Shown here: one piece after another, positions 1 through 40,131 of the stretch
Layout of the letters: every line of letters starts with the position of its first letter
How positions within the stretch are numbered: the first letter of the stretch is position 1
Assembly: GCA_009760855.2 (NCBI GenBank)
Contig: WPIO01000010.1
Location: 8,218,501 to 8,282,500, forward strand
Direction of reading: 5' to 3'
Length of the DNA: 64,000 nt
Source of the DNA: Cristatella mucedo
Lineage: Eukaryota > Bryozoa > Phylactolaemata > Cristatellidae
Made by a program: the position numbers and the translations under genes
The notes under the pieces: model-generated
Told to the model about the DNA's origin: nothing
The model's input: the letters and a program-made list of their open reading frames with translations, nothing else
Databases searched by the model: none

Positions 1-2298
1 GGAAGTCCAACTCCACCACCGCAGGTAAATGCCTTAGCTGCTCATCGATTTCGACAGGTGGCTTTTCAAAACTACTCTCTGGATTGGCTAGCCTGACGAC
101 GGCAGGTCTGGCAAAAAGTTTTCTCTGCCACATTAGGCCATCCGGTTTTGCTCACTCGTGTAGTTAGATAAATACTTCCTTGTTTTTCAGTGACTCAAAA
201 TTAGAGCCAATTGCCATCCAGAAGCAGCTGCTCTTTAGCGAGACCTCTCATGTCGAGATAGTGGCCTGTCTGCATCGTTGCTTCATGCTTCAGCAGACAG
301 TCTCTGTCGTTTACCGGCCGATCCGAAGTGTAAGCACTTGATGAGAGAACCAACGAAAACTCTGGCTGGTAGCCTAGTCCACTGCCCTAGTTGCAGCTGC
401 AGCACCGTCGTAGAGGAAGTGCCTTTTTGCTATGCAAGAGGCCTAGCACTTTGCACCTCAGCAGTATATCATCCAGTTGACTGGTAGCTGCCTCCAAGCC
501 CCCCCCCCCCAGCAGCCATCGGCCTCTTTGGCCTAGGCCTAGCCACTCCGAACCACTGGCCTCCTCGGTTGGATGGCTACTAGCTGGTACCAGCAGTGCC
601 ACCCAGCAGCAGGCAGACGGCTGAAGCCGTGGTGACCTGACCCATTCAATCTCGTCGGCGACCGTAGGTTCTGTCTGCTCTTGGTCAACGTAGTCAAACT
701 CAATTACAACTGCCTTGTCTCGGCCGGCACTCTTTCTTTTTACAAAGGTCTGCTCGGGTCGAAACCGCGGGAAGCCGGCAGCGATTATTTACTGCTGCAT
801 GTTTTCGCCTCTGGCTGCCCTGAAGCGTTTCTCGTGCCTGCGAGCCACCGTCCTGTGATTACTTTCACCTGGAAGCTATTGTGGCCTGCACGTTTTCATA
901 TGTATAAACACGACTGCCAGTAGGATCTTTCTCAAATGTCGGCGTTTTCCTCAGAAGAGACCTCGGTAGGTGCCCAGCAGTATGCCTTTGTTCTTAGGAC
1001 TGCAGGTTAATTATTAATGGTGTTGTAATGTATCATTTACCCCCCCCCCCCCCCCCCCCCCCCCCCGTAGCAGCTGTGCAATTGTTTGCTGTATTTACCA
1101 GGGTCTATCCGGCTGGCCTAGGGCAGTGCTGCAGACCTAAGGGATGACGGTTTCTGCTGGGCAGCGATCAATATGGGCATATGGGCGTGTTTGTCGAAGC
1201 TAGCTTAGCGACTCGGCACGTGAAAAGCTAGCCTAATGCATTTCTCAGCAGTGACTCACACATGCAGCAGCAGCAGTCGAGTGACAGACGACGTGGCCCT
1301 GCTCCCAAGCCTGGACCTGCTCTCCCCTATTAGCCTTTGCCTCTGCAGCCACCCACCCCACCACTGACCGGCAGCCTTGACCTGAACTGGTGCTAATCGA
1401 GAAAGTTGGCAGAACCAAAGAGAACTTGATACTGCAAACTGGCTAGCTGCTGGGGCTGCCAGGTAGGGCACTGTAGCCACCAGATTCTGTTACAACAATA
1501 AACCGGCTGCACAAACACTGGTGCCGGAAGCTTGGAGCCGCCGATAGCAATCGGTGACTGCCAGGTTCATTCTGAAGGATTTTGGCAGCATCACATGACC
1601 ACTGAGAGCCGAGTCTGTTGGCTCATTTTCAACAGACCCTAGGCCGGCTACTGGGTGTCGTGACATGGCATTAAAAAGTCAAATCGCCCACTTGGAGAGA
1701 GTGGGACTGTTGGGTCATCGAATCGAATCGGTAGGGGGCAATGGGTCACTTGTTAGGTCAGCTGTTATTGGACTGCTGTGATGCCAGACCCTGCCACCCT
1801 CACGAGAATCTCACGAGCTCACATCGCATCGCTGGCAAGCTATCCAATCCGGCCGATTGCCCTCGATTAATTGTGTGCCCGTATGTGTGCATGTGCACCG
1901 TGTGTGCGCTTGGGGGTGGGTGTGTGCATGTTTGTGATTCAGCAGTGGGTTTTCTGTCGCCAACCCTGCTATGCAGTCTCGTTGTGAAGGTGAGATGGTC
2001 GTCCGGTTCGCAGCTGCCGTTCGACGCTCTAGCCGCTGTGCTTACCTCTCGGACGAGCGGCGCCTCCTGCCGAAGGCACCGTCGAGGCAGACCACCTTCC
2101 CCTGTGTGTTTGTGCGTGTGTGGAGGGGGTTATTGGGGCACAGAAGTGGGGACAGGGGCGCATCGGCGTGGCATGGAGTGTCGAGCTCGTCAGCTGCTGT
2201 CAATGTGAGCAATTGTGTTGTGCCTGAACATGCCAGGCTAGAGGAACGAAGCAGCATCTCGGGTAGTGCTCGACATGACCGACCCCCCCATGCATTAG
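1..2298. other. Sequence upstream of the ROR Ig exon, no gene recognised
   Basis: I see no reading frame with recognisable homology here. The stretch contains a 27-base C run at 1040-1066 and otherwise unique-looking, moderately GC-rich sequence. If the Ig exon at 2423 is an internal exon, a signal-peptide exon of the ROR gene could lie here or before the window, but I could not identify one. Confidence 0.4.
1040..1066 (+). repeat. Poly-C tract (27 C)
   Basis: Uninterrupted run of 27 cytosines (guanines on the other strand). Such tracts can form i-motif or G-quadruplex structures and are prone to length error in sequencing, so the exact length is uncertain. Confidence 0.95.
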
Positions 2299-21782
<19,484 letters not shown>

Positions 21783-22429
21783 ACGCGTCTTACGGCCGCG
21801 TTCTAGTGTCATTCGGTCTCGGCCGCTGTCCACGGGCAAGCCAGTTCGTGCTCGTGGCGTCACATTCAGAGCAGAAGCGAACAGCAAGCAGCCGAGCTCT
21901 GCCGAGCTGTGCACGACGCAAGCCACTGCCGCCGTGTGGCACTACCGAGGCGCGGCTGACCACGCTCGGCAAGGACAGACCCAGCCGTGCCGCCTGCCTC
22001 CAGAGAGGCTTGCGCGACTTATGTGTTTTTTTTTACTCTTTTCTTCAAATATCAACAAACCTGCTGCAATCTTCAAACCTAGTCTGAAGAACGTACTGCT
22101 CCACACGAGACTGTTATACTGGAGGAGGCATGGCTGCTGCTGGTGAACTATGTCTCTATATAACTTATTCGAGAAAAGAAAATGTTTGCTTATTATTGGT
22201 GACTGGTGACATGCTCTGCTTTGTGGTTTGTGGCAAACGTCGGACATGTGTGACGTTGTGCAGCGAACTGCACCTAACCGCGGCCTGTGTGATGAGCCTG
22301 TACAAGGGGGTAGGCGTTACATCTGCGATCATCGGTGGGCCTTTCCCTCACGAACGCGAATTCCATATTAATCTGAAAGACATATTGGCATGCCAGCGAA
22401 AGTAGGGGAGAAGTGGTGTAGTGTAGCAA

Positions 22430-23580
22430 TTGTGACTTTCATGATAGACAAGCCTTGTTGCAGAGCTTTGCACCATCTGTGACAGTCAGATTGCAAAGGC
22501 CGAAAGACCTGCGAGTAGTGAGCTAGAGGAGACGAGATAGGATGTCACAAATGCATGGGCTAACTGTGGTATCCTTGTCTAAGCAGGCCCAAATTGTTTC
22601 ATTGCTACATAGCTGACTTGACCTGCAGATTTGACAGTGTGGAGCCGGTATGGTCGTCTGGCAAAAGGTCACTTTGGAACATGATACTCGTAGATTTCGT
22701 GCAGATGCTTCGGGAAATATGCCGGACGAGCCCATTTTTAGTGTTAGGCTTTTCAATTTCCGAGTAGCACTAGGTCTGCCCATGACTGGTAAGTTTGCTT
22801 TATTGTCAGTCACTTTGAGAAATTTTGCTGCCATCCAAGTACAAAGTATGCAATACGTGCAGCACTGGAGTTGAGAGAGCAATAGTCTGGAAGGCAGCAA
22901 GGGATCAAAGCTGTCGAACCGTACAATATGTACATAAGTACAGCTCTTATTAGCCTAAACATGAAAGCTTAGATTGTGCTTGGCGATTGCATCGACAAGA
23001 GGGAGTAACTGCACTGTGAAAAGATGAGCCGAGCACAGATACCTGGAGTGTAGCAAAGTAGAGTAGATGCTATTCGAATGTCTGCTGCCCGATAACACCA
23101 ATGTTCTGAAGTCTCTTTTTGAGACCGGACCCAAATCGTTGCAGTGCAGTACCGGTGATGCCCTGGCGAGATCACAGGCACTATAGAAGGAGTTTGAGAT
23201 CAAGAACATCAAAACTTGCATTTCCGAGGTCGATATACACTTACCTCTAGGTTTGAACAATTTGATATAGAAGTGTTGATATAAGAGTGTTGATGTAAAA
23301 CTTTAGCTGGTTTCCCATTATTCGTTCGAGTTCTTTTATACGAACGGTATCAGGAAGACTTGGTGTAAGTTGCTAAGGTTCTCCTGGTCTGGTGCTGCCT
23401 TAGTAACGAGTGGCCTAAAGTCAGCCTTTTTGGAGGATGTAGGGATAGAAGCTGAGGCTAAGGGCACATTTACTATGTTAGTCGTGCATGGTGGCAGCAA
23501 ATCTATTCACCTCCCTCAGAAGAAAAGTATCGGATTAGGGTCTAGCAAGCTGGTAGTCCTCTTGTACTAGCTTGGTAAAC
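22430..23580 (-). mobile_element. LINE-A fragment (antisense)
   Basis: Minus-strand reverse-transcriptase remnants, including LVDAIAKHNLSFHV and a KFAL..PMTGK stretch that match the LINE-A interior seen in other copies. Frames are broken throughout, and the 3' tail is missing. Confidence 0.75.
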
Positions 23581-23689
23581 TTTGGGATAAAGGCATTAAG
23601 GGTAGGTATGAAGGTGGAAATTAATGTAGAGCAAGGAACGGAGGATGACAATTCCAGGGAGGAAGTCACCATTGCTAGGTAAGGTGCTG

Positions 23690-24012
23690 ATCTATGAGCT
23701 GTTAAGCAGGCGTTCGATAGTCGTTTGCTCCCAAAGCCTGGAGTATGGTTCGTATGCTCCCAAAGCCTGGAGTTTACTCGCGACTGACATCACGACATAC
23801 CGTGACTTGATGACATTTAAAAAGAAGCTAAAACCCACCTGCTCCTAACAGCATTTAACGGTCTGTGTGAATTAGCCTGTGCATGCTTATGAGTCCTAAT
23901 AATATGCATACTACTACTAATCATACTGTCCGGCTTCCTTTACGGCATATGCGAAATGCCTAGAAAGAGATTTAATTCTTTAATGGAGCTGGACAGACGT
24001 CTTATTATTAAT
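23690..24012 (+). mobile_element. LINE-A 3' fragment
   Basis: Sense-strand 3' region with a local duplication of GCTCCCAAAGCCTGGAGT (about 23728 and 23757), then TTTAAAAAGAAGCTAAAACC and the degenerate terminal region before TTATTATTAA. It lies tail-to-tail with neighbouring copies of the opposite orientation. Confidence 0.75.
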
Positions 24013-24683
24013 GTACATCGAGGTTTTGGTCAGAAGTCTTCTTTATTGAGTGATCTATTTTTTGGCTCATTATGGAAGAAAAAAGAATTATGAACTGAGA
24101 AAGTTCGTAGAAATCACAAAAAACAGTACAGTGTTATTTAGCCTTGGTACTATGGTACGATTGGTACGATGTACTTTCGGTAAGATTAACTAACCTAAAA
24201 CAGACCACAGAGGGAAGGTAAGCGCTGATGTCACCCCGCCCCATGGGCAGAGCAATATGTGCCCTACGATTTTTCAGCGCTCGATGCAAATTAGCAAAAA
24301 AATTAAATTTACATGCGAAGGTAGTAGGGTATAGATTTTTATAGGAAATGCACCAATACTTCAGCCTATAGCAGTAGAGCATAACTTTCACCACGCTTTA
24401 TGAAGGCAGCAGTGTGTATTTATGGTGGTGGGTTTTTGTAATGCATTACTGGAACAAGAACGGGAAAGTCGCTTTTTGTTGACTGTCCTTATGGTCTGTC
24501 CGTGCATTAGTGGGAGCCTTCTGCTCTCGGGTAGAGGCTCTAACTTGATTCACAGCCGGCAGTGAATGGATTCCCCATCAGGCAAAGCAAGATTCTTTCT
24601 CCGAACGCGACTGCCACCGCCGCTTGGCCCCTTCATTCCCTAGCCGAACTGCTGTTCCAGTTTCAGCCTCCTCGTGCCCGAGG

Positions 24684-25655
24684 TAATAATAAAAATAATA
24701 ATAATAATAATACACTTGATAAAGCACCATCAGAGAGCTCAATCTCTGTCTATGTGCTTTACATTTGCTGCAAAGGAAACATGATCGACTGGTGAGTGGT
24801 ATCTTGCTTGATAAACAACATGAATGTCATGGTTAGGGGTTACATGCACAGGGTCAGCATGCAAGAGTGGTTAGTGGCAGCATGCACAGTGTCAGCACGC
24901 ATAAGCACATAAAAGGGCGAAGCACGGGGACCCACTAAATGCTGTCATAAATAGGTGCGTTTTTAATTTCTTTTTAAATGTGGTCAATCAGAGGATGCCG
25001 TGACACAAGTTGGGAGTGAGTTCCAGGCTTTGGGAGCATACGAACTAAATGCACGGTCTCCAAAGGATTTGAGTTTTGTACGAGGTATAGGTAAACAGTT
25101 AGTTTCCGAAAAGCGGGTGGTACGATGCTTGGCCTGGTGGGGGAGTAGATCTGAGCCTAGCTGCAGAGTTTTGGATCAGCTGTGAGCGGCTGATTGCACA
25201 TGCCGGTAGGCCTGCAAGCAGTTACAGACGTCAAGCCGGGATGTCACAAATGCATGGACCAACTTAGATGTGGTATCCCTATCTAAACAAGCCCGAATTT
25301 TAGCAATGTTATGAGGCTGAAAGTGGGCAGACTTGATTGTGGAGCTGACGTGGTCGTCTAACGAAAGGTCATTTGGAACATTTTGACACCTAAATTTCGT
25401 GCAGATTCAACAGGAGATATGCTGGCAGAGCCGGCTTGGAGCGTTAGCCTTTAAAATTTCTGAATCAAACTTGGTTTGCCCATAACCAGTAAGTTAGTTT
25501 TATCATCATAATTTAAGAAAATTTGCTGCCATCCATGTGTGGATGTCATTAATACATGCAGCAAAGGAGTTAAGAGAATTCGACGTACTCGAAGGCTGGG
25601 AGGGATCAAAGCAAAGGTGCAACTGAGTGTCATCCGCATAGAAGTGAAAGCCTAG
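24684..25655 (-). mobile_element. LINE-A fragment (antisense), about 1 kb
   Basis: Begins at the low-coordinate end with an (AAT)n tail, then the 3' hairpin and non-coding 3' region, then reverse-transcriptase C-terminal remnants. It is followed at about 25660-25735 by a short piece resembling LINE-B, suggesting a patchwork of insertions. Confidence 0.85.
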
Positions 25656-25819
25656 AGGTTCTCCCAGTAGTACATTTGCTGTCCCATTATTTCTAATAAA
25701 GACCGCTGGCGATGAAAACTTTTGTTCCTGAGTATCCTATGTAGCGATTGTAAGTGATCACAGCACAGCTTCTGAACGCAAAAGCACACGCAGATCAATT
25801 CACTCGTACCCAGCAAATG

Positions 25820-26130
25820 ATGTGACGAACTGAGGCGTTTTTAGCTTCTTTTTAAATGGCATTAAGTCAGTTGATGTCGAGACGTCAGTCGGGAGGAAGT
25901 TCTAGGCTTCGGGAGCATGAGAACTAAAAGCGCGGCATCTAAAGATTTTGAGGTTGGTTGAAACGGCTAAATGGTTAGAGTCAGAAGAGCGAGTGATGCG
26001 ATGCCTAGCCTGATTTTGTATTATTTCTTATAGGTATGCTAGAGCAGAGAATGAAGTAGCCTAAAAAAAAGTGAGTGACAAAACCTTGAAGCCGATACGC
26101 TGCTTAATGGGAAGCCAGTACCGGTCGGTG
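25820..26130 (-). mobile_element. LINE-A fragment (antisense)
   Basis: Diverged minus-strand match to the LINE-A C-terminal coding region (AAAGCTTCTTTTT-like, GAAGTTCTAGGCTTCGGGAG, GGAAGCCAGTACCGG). It has no tail of its own. Confidence 0.65.
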
Positions 26131-26340
26131 GGCTGGTCTCCTCGATTGAATGTATTGGCCGTCAATCCATACAGCTGCTTAAATGCCTGCGTTGTTGCTG
26201 CCTTGATGTCCAACTTTCTCTGGTCCTCGCTGGATTTCTTATCATATTTTACTCAACATGAATTGGAAATTTCTTCTCTGCTCAAAATAAATAGTAATAC
26301 AAATAGCAAGTGATTGAATATCGCGCCAATAGGCAATAGT

Positions 26341-26695
26341 GTCCCATAAAGCGACTGCGTTAATAATAATTCACTTGATAAAGCGCCCTCAGAGAACTTA
26401 ATCTCTCTCTAGGCGCTTTACATTTGCTGTAAAGTGAAATGCAATTGAATGGTAAGTAAAATCATGCTTGAAAAATGCGTTCGTGTGCAACAACCGGACG
26501 CTTCGCTGCAGCTATAGCTAGACCTATCTATGTAGCGTCCGCTACTCTTATGCCTGCGCTTTCCCAAGTGCCTCTCACACTTGCTGACGGACATAGAATT
26601 CACCGAAAATCCAAGTTTTTACGGGGCGTCGAACTCGGAATCTGAGACAGTTAAGACTTCTTTAATGTTTATCTGCTTGCTGCTGTAGTATGTCT
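26341..26695 (+). repeat. Duplicated segment, copy 1 (carries a LINE insertion)
   Basis: Matches 28930-29158 in direct orientation: CATAAAGCGACTG, ACGCTTCGCTGCAGCTAT, CCGAAAATCCAAGTTTT and AACTCGGAATCTGA are shared. Copy 1 is longer because of the 120-bp insertion at 26362-26481. I do not recognise the repeated sequence itself. Confidence 0.85.
26362..26475 (-). mobile_element. LINE-A 3' end inserted in the duplicated segment, TSD TGCGTT
   Basis: About 114 bp of antisense LINE-A 3' end with an (AAT)n start. It is flanked by TGCGTT at 26356-26361 and again at 26476-26481. The paralogous segment at 28930 lacks the insertion, giving an empty site. Confidence 0.88.
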
Positions 26696-27610
26696 GCACG
26701 ATATCGCGAAGTTCGCGCCTTTAGCTACGTTGAATACATTCACGTCCTGCAGTTTCAAAGAATGTGAAAAAGGATAAAAAATTATGGAAAGAGATTCTAT
26801 GCTTAATTAAAAATCCAGTATCGCGGCGGCTACTGAAAAAATCTATCATTTTCCCTATCTCGATCAACTTTTTAATGAATATAAGTGCATTTAAAAAACC
26901 ACGATAGTGTGAAGCCGCTAAAGGCAAAGTGGCGAGGGACGACTGCAGTAGGTAACTGACTGACCATTGCAACTTCACTCCCAATGACAGCTCTCGAATT
27001 AAAAGGCACCGGGTAGAGATCAAAGTCGTAGGCATAGAACATTTAAGCGATCGAGCGGAGTCAAATAAGAACAAAATTAACGCGCTATAATTGAAATGCA
27101 CAGATCAAAAAGTGCCGGAAAGTTGTAAGACAAGCAGTTCAGTGGGAGTCAAGCAGCTGCAGAAAAATCCGTTCGTCAAGAAGTTATTTGGTGGTAAATT
27201 TTAAAAGACTGATTTCGGTCAAATACTTCAGCAGTCAATGCGGCAAGTCTGGATTATGAAATATAGCTTTTTGAGTGATTAGACCACGCGCATAACCATC
27301 CATTTACAAGTGAGTGAAATTATCTCTTTTTCCAGTGAGGAAAAGTAAATTTCGACCATTTTTAACGCATACTGCCATTTAGTACGAATACCCCACAAAC
27401 AGCTGCTGGTGGTCACTTTTATACGACGCTGATTTCTGGAAAGAAATGAGACCATTTGCGGAGTGGCTCCGACGCACCTTTCAATTATCGCTTGCGATAC
27501 GACCGAATAGCGTGCTTAGTGGGCGGGCCCTTGTAAGTTAACCACTCAATGCATGCCGCTTTGCTTTTAAAGCTCGGCTCGGCCTCTGTCTTCTTCCGCC
27601 TTCTTGAATA

Positions 27611-27847
27611 ATGCGTGCCTCTAAGAATTTTCCAAAAATCGACAACAACTTCAATAACTTGATGCTCGAGATATGCAGAAGGAGTGAGCAGTTTCCATGG
27701 CATCACCTCCAAGAGACGCTCCTCTCACCGTTGGAAGAGTTGACATTTTCGAGCCCATCGGCGACGCCGTTGGCCTGTCACATACGAATGGCTTTACGTA
27801 AGAGAGACTTGAGAGTCTTACGTGCTATGACGAGCACTGGATTGTGA
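27611..27847 (+). CDS. Unresolved small reading frame, 78 codons
   Basis: ATG-initiated frame of 78 residues with ordinary composition (start MRASKNFPKIDNNF). A minus-strand frame of 75 codons overlaps it at 27485-27712 and looks equally ordinary. I recognise neither, no splice context decides between them, and either could be chance. Listed because it is the only non-repetitive candidate in this intergenic region. Confidence 0.15.
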   Translation: MRASKNFPKIDNNFNNLMLEICRRSEQFPWHHLQETLLSPLEELTFSSPSATPLACHIRMALRKRDLRVLRAMTSTGL

Positions 27848-27904
27848 GAAGAAATTTTTTATTGGCTGTTCCCGGTTCAGTGCTTGCTACTGGAAAAAAT
27901 AGTT

Positions 27905-28074
27905 CTTCCTGTTTCGCTTTCATCTAACCCTCTCCTCTACATATCTGTCTCTTTCTGTTTTGTCTCTTTGCCATTCTACCTTTCAGTCTCTTTCCTTTTT
28001 TCTCTCTCGTCTATTTCTCCGTACTGTTTCCTTCTCTCTTCTGTTTTTCGTTCACTTCCCCGCTGTCTCTCTTT

Positions 28075-28129
<55 letters not shown>

Positions 28130-28328
28130 TATCTCTTTCTTCCATCTTTCCTCTCTCTTTTTCTCTCTCATGTATTATCTATATCGCTCGCTCTGATATG
28201 TCTCTCTTGGCTCTGCCTTACCAATCTTACGTCCCCGTTTTCGCTCCCCCTCTCTCTCACTCACTCTCCCTCTCTCTGTCTCTCTCTCTGTCTCTCTCTC
28301 TGTCTCTCTCTCTCTCTCTCTCTGTCTC

Positions 28329-28426
<98 letters not shown>

Positions 28427-28455
28427 ACTCTCCCTGTCTCTCTGTCTCTCTCTCT
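27905..28455 (+). repeat. Long pyrimidine tract with (TC)n cores
   Basis: About 550 bp almost purely C and T on the plus strand. Two dinucleotide cores (about 28078-28127 and 28280-28430) are separated by diverged T/C-rich sequence. Mirror-repeat polypyrimidine tracts of this kind can form triplex DNA. Confidence 0.95.
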
Positions 28456-28929
28456 GCTTTACCATTATCGTCCTCCTAGCTGACATGGCCAAAGCTGGTT
28501 CCATCAAACTAGCCGCGTCCACCGAAAAAAACAAGTCAATCGCATAGTGAAATAGGATAGGCAGCATTTAGTTATTTATATGTACACATCTACCTGTATA
28601 TAGGTAACGCCATTAACTTAGTGGAGCGATCTTGGTGGTAGAAAAGAGGATCGTTACCCGGTCGACGAGCTTCGCTGGTTGCTATGATAGGAGACAATGT
28701 ATGTGAAAAGCTGTACGCTGCAGATCGGGATAGCGTGGGCTCGAAGCTAGGCAGCGAACGCTAAATTGACGACTTCTATTTTGATTCAATACAAGATGCG
28801 AAAAAGAGAGAATACAATTCGCAACCTGCGCAACCAACGCAAACGAGTCTATGCCGGTCATTGGCTGGCTAACCAACGCCGAAAGAAAGCTAATTTATGC
28901 AATAGCTTATGACGAGGCTTGAATTCTTA

Positions 28930-29158
28930 CTGTCCATAAAGCGACTGTTTATGGGTACAACGACCGCACGCTTCGCTGCAGCTATTGCTAGGCCTATCTA
29001 CGTAACGTCCGCTACTCTTACGCTTCCGCTTTTTCAACTGCACCTTGCATTTGCTGACCGACACAGAATTGTCCGAAAATCCAAGTTTTGATGGGCGTCA
29101 AACTCGGAATCTGAAACAGCTGAGACCTCTTTGATGTGTATCTGCTTGTTTCTCCGTA
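28930..29158 (+). repeat. Duplicated segment, copy 2 (empty site)
   Basis: Direct-orientation paralogue of 26341-26695, without the LINE insertion. The junction reads GCGACTGTTTATGGGTACAA where copy 1 has the target-site duplication. Confidence 0.85.
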
Positions 29159-30458
29159 GCACGGAAGAAATTACGCGTTTAATAACAGTAAGTGCTTGCT
29201 GAATGTGCCCGACGTCTCGTCATCGCGTGATCCATGACGCTGGAGATATCCGCCAGTAAAGATTCTGCGGATCTTAGTGGCAATACTATTCGGTACTGCC
29301 AAGGATAAATACTACCGTTGGCTGTTGCCGTTCAGAAGCATCCCTGGATGCTGCTACCTCTGCCGAGGTTCCGAGGTTGGGTACCTCCGGCAGAAAGCCA
29401 CAAGTCATACTATAGTTTCGTCCTTTCATAATCGTACATCGCGCTGCTCACGAGCCGAGGCTCACCGTCGCGGCTATTTCATAAGTGGCTCGGCTCTAAT
29501 TCAGCGGCCATGCTCAATGTTCGTAATCGAGGTTAAGCTGTCACGCTCATCGTCCATAATCTCGGGGTATTAGATAGCTACGGTCTCTACCTGCAAATGC
29601 CGTGCAGCTTCATGGCTTAACGAAAGACGCGTCTGTTTGAGGCATCTTTTCCTTCACCCCAGCGAACTTTTCTGTTTTTGCGTGCTCCATTGCGCCACGC
29701 GTGCGCTTAGTGTCTTCATGTTTGTAATATCCTGATGGCCAAAGCATAATACTTGTTTACTTTTGCGTGCTTGATACCGTGCCTGTCACTAGCCCTTGGG
29801 CACTGAGTGTCTTGCAGCAAGTTTTAAAACATCCGGATAGAGATAACGTTCTCTTATGGCACTATACAAACGACGAATTCGCATAACGATATGCTGACCT
29901 CAGAGCGCTTCGCTCTGACCGGGTTATCAGCACTCAGCCTTTTTCAAAGGTATCCACAATACGGATTACCTTTTAATTTGCTCTCAAGACTAAATTACAT
30001 GGCCCCTTGTGCAGATAAGATGCGCTGCACTGACGTTCGCACGTTCGACCGCTTTTTGGGGCGCCGTCTAGCGCCACGTAACGGATGCTCGCGTCTCGAA
30101 GGGCCCTGTTATGGCGATTCCTATTGACAGAGGAGAAATTGCACCGCAGTCCGGTGTAGAAAAAGGTCCAGAGCTGGCGAGCCTTAACCGCCGCATGGGG
30201 GTGGGGGCAGAGAGGTCCGAACTTGGTTTTTCTCTCGGGTGCCAAGAAACAAGCAGCGGAGAAGACGCGCTCGTACGGGTATCGGCGTTGCACCTCGATA
30301 TGTGCGTGAGGTCCCGCCGGCAGAATTGAACGCTTCGTCTTCATCTCGCGATCAATCCGCGTCACAAATACACGAAACGGCGGAATCCTGTGGCGATGAC
30401 GATGCGTCGATGTCTGCGGCGAGATCTGCTTGCTGCTGGCGCTCCGCGGGCGGCGCAG

Positions 30459-38238
<7,780 letters not shown>

Positions 38239-38361
38239 CTGCGGCGAAACCGGCCTCGCGCCGCATAGAGCAGTTCGCCGAGCGGCAGTCAAGCTTTCGC
38301 GCACAAAAATCGCGTCCGTCTTCACGCGCGGGCGGCGTCCGCGAACGAGGCTCGCTCGCGG

Positions 38362-38540
<179 letters not shown>

Positions 38541-38696
38541 CGGAACGGCGAGAAGACGAAGCAAAGTAAAAACCTGCGTTGCCGATGCCAGTGCCGGCTT
38601 CTGGGGCGGCGTCACGAAAAATCATCCCGAACCGCCACGTTCGCTTTCTTCCCCGACTGCAGACCGAGCGGCCGGCGCGCACGCCGGGCTGCGTCG

Positions 38697-39359
38697 TCAC
38701 ACTCGCCTCTTCGTCTGGGTACCGAACGGCCGACCAACGAAGCCACCGCGGACGGCACTCGTCCGCTTTTCCAGCTGGCTCTCGGTTGCGGTCGGCGCGC
38801 CGCCGCCGTCGTTGCCTGCGCCGCCGCCGCTGCGCCTGCGGCGGCGGCGCAGCTTTCGCACGGGGCTGGCCGCTCCTCGACGCCTCTCCTTCTTGGCGTT
38901 TTTAGAATTGATCGGCCTCGCGGTCACCTGGATGCAAAACGACGGGTGCTCCCTTGCGCGCGCGAGGCTCGTCTGCGAGCGCATCAGGTCGTCGCAGCTG
39001 ACTCGCAGGTTGTCGAGCTTCTCCAGAAGGTCGGCCTTCACGTCCGGCGCGAGCGCCATCCGCGATCCGCTGCCGCCGCGGCCGTCCGTAGCGAACGACG
39101 TCCTCGACGCGGGCAGCCCTGGACTAGGGGCGCGCTGCGGCAGCCTGTCCGCCTGGGAGTCCTCATTCGCGATCGGCGACAGCGTGTCGGCATCCTGCGG
39201 CTGACAGCCGGCCCCTGCGGCGGCGGCGGCGGCGGCCACGACGCGGCTCGCTGACTGCGACGCGAGATGAGCCGCAGTCAGCGGCGTCCCGCAGTCAGCG
39301 GCGTCCGGCAGCAGCGAGCGCTCGGCGGCGGCGGCGCGGCAGCAGCCGGCGGCAGACAC
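38697..39359 (-). CDS. Hypothetical reading frame, possible N-terminal exon
   Basis: Minus-strand open frame in GC-rich DNA. The middle, [20 protein letters not shown] then [20 protein letters not shown], looks coding because of its amphipathic spacing, while the ends are low-complexity Ala or Arg. A possible donor follows FCIQ (GTGACC). I do not recognise the family. It could be an upstream exon of the STPGR gene or a separate gene, but the phase of that donor (0) does not match the next placed exon (needs phase 2), so at least one further exon would be required. Confidence 0.3.
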   Translation of the reverse strand: MSAAGCCRAAAAERSLLPDAADCGTPLTAAHLASQSASRVVAAAAAAAGAGCQPQDADTLSPIANEDSQADRLPQRAPSPGLPASRTSFATDGRGGSGSRMALAPDVKADLLEKLDNLRVSCDDLMRSQTSLARAREHPSFCIQVTARPINSKNAKKERRRGAASPVRKLRRRRRRSGGGAGNDGGGAPTATESQLEKRTSAVRGGFVGRPFGTQTKRRV

Positions 39360-39677
39360 AGCGGCGCGGAGCGAACACTATCGGCAGAGGCGGCGGCTCA
39401 CGCTGCTGCTACGGCGTCGGCGATAGCGCGACGCGGCGCCGAAAACAATCGCCGCAGCGAGAGGCGACCTGGAGGAGCGCGGAGCGAACGAGTCGGTCGG
39501 TCGGCCGCCGGCATCATTTTCGCAGGCCTTCGCGGCCGACGCGAGGCGAGCAAACGAGCTACCTTGGGCTTGCGGACGACCGCGGCGTCTGCTTTTTCCT
39601 GAGCCGCCTGACCAGGCGCCAGCTTGGTCGAGGCATTTCAGTCCTCTCGGACTGAGAAAAGCGTCCAAGCGATGAGA

Positions 39678-39799
39678 CTAGGGAGTTTTGGGGGCGCCGG
39701 ATGTGGCGCTGAAGACGGCGGGGTTGGAGGGGCGGGGCACCCGGTACTCGGATCGGTCCTCGAACGTCGCATTGACACTCCAACGAATCTCGCGCGGGC
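39678..39799 (-). CDS. Possible terminal exon, unrecognised
   Basis: Minus-strand frame that after a possible acceptor (CCGCGCGAG) reads IRWSVNATFEDRSEYRVPRP, then SNPAVFSATSGAPKTP and a stop at 39678. It looks like a protein C-terminus, but no upstream exon was found and GC-rich DNA gives many such frames. Confidence 0.15.
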
Positions 39800-40131
39800 A
39801 AGCTCAAGGTCTGATCCGCGCTTTGCTAAATCCTGGGTATGCTCCAGAAGAGCGAACACCTGGGCGCGTCTAACTGGTCTGCAATCCCAAAAAATCATTC
39901 GCCCAGTTTTTGCCTACTCCCTACACACGTTCTGGAGCACACACCTACCTCTCCCTATGATCTACAAAGTCTTCTGCATTGCTGACAAAAACAAGGGCCT
40001 GGCATCCAGCTTAAGAAGGCATCGTCGCTTCTAAGCCGCATAATGTCAAAACAGAACAGTTTTCTCGATAGAGCATAGAGGGGCACTTACTAACTTTGGG
40101 TATATATCGGAACACGATAAAAGAACAATAG

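Larger units (their letters stand above)
21783..30458. other. Intergenic region between ROR and the STPGR gene
   Basis: Contains the ROR 3' UTR of unknown length (no clear AATAAA just after the stop), LINE-A fragments at 22430-23580, 23690-24012, 24684-25655, 25820-26130 and 26362-26475, a duplicated segment at 26341-26695 and 28930-29158, and a pyrimidine tract at 27905-28455. Between 29160 and 30458 I see nothing recognisable. Confidence 0.7.

Noticed and set aside
28175-28567. Long open frames in simple repeats (Ser-Leu, Arg-Glu, Ile-Tyr, Cys-Val, His-Thr dipeptide proteins at 7.7, 9.0, 11.0, 28, 35.6, 38.4, 43.2, 44.3 and 61.1 kb)
   Set aside because: They are translations of dinucleotide microsatellites, present on both strands and in several frames, with no homology or gene context.
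29230-29580. Possible rRNA-like or conserved RNA segment
   Set aside because: Short resemblances only; no run long enough to match a known rRNA, and no secondary-structure support by eye.
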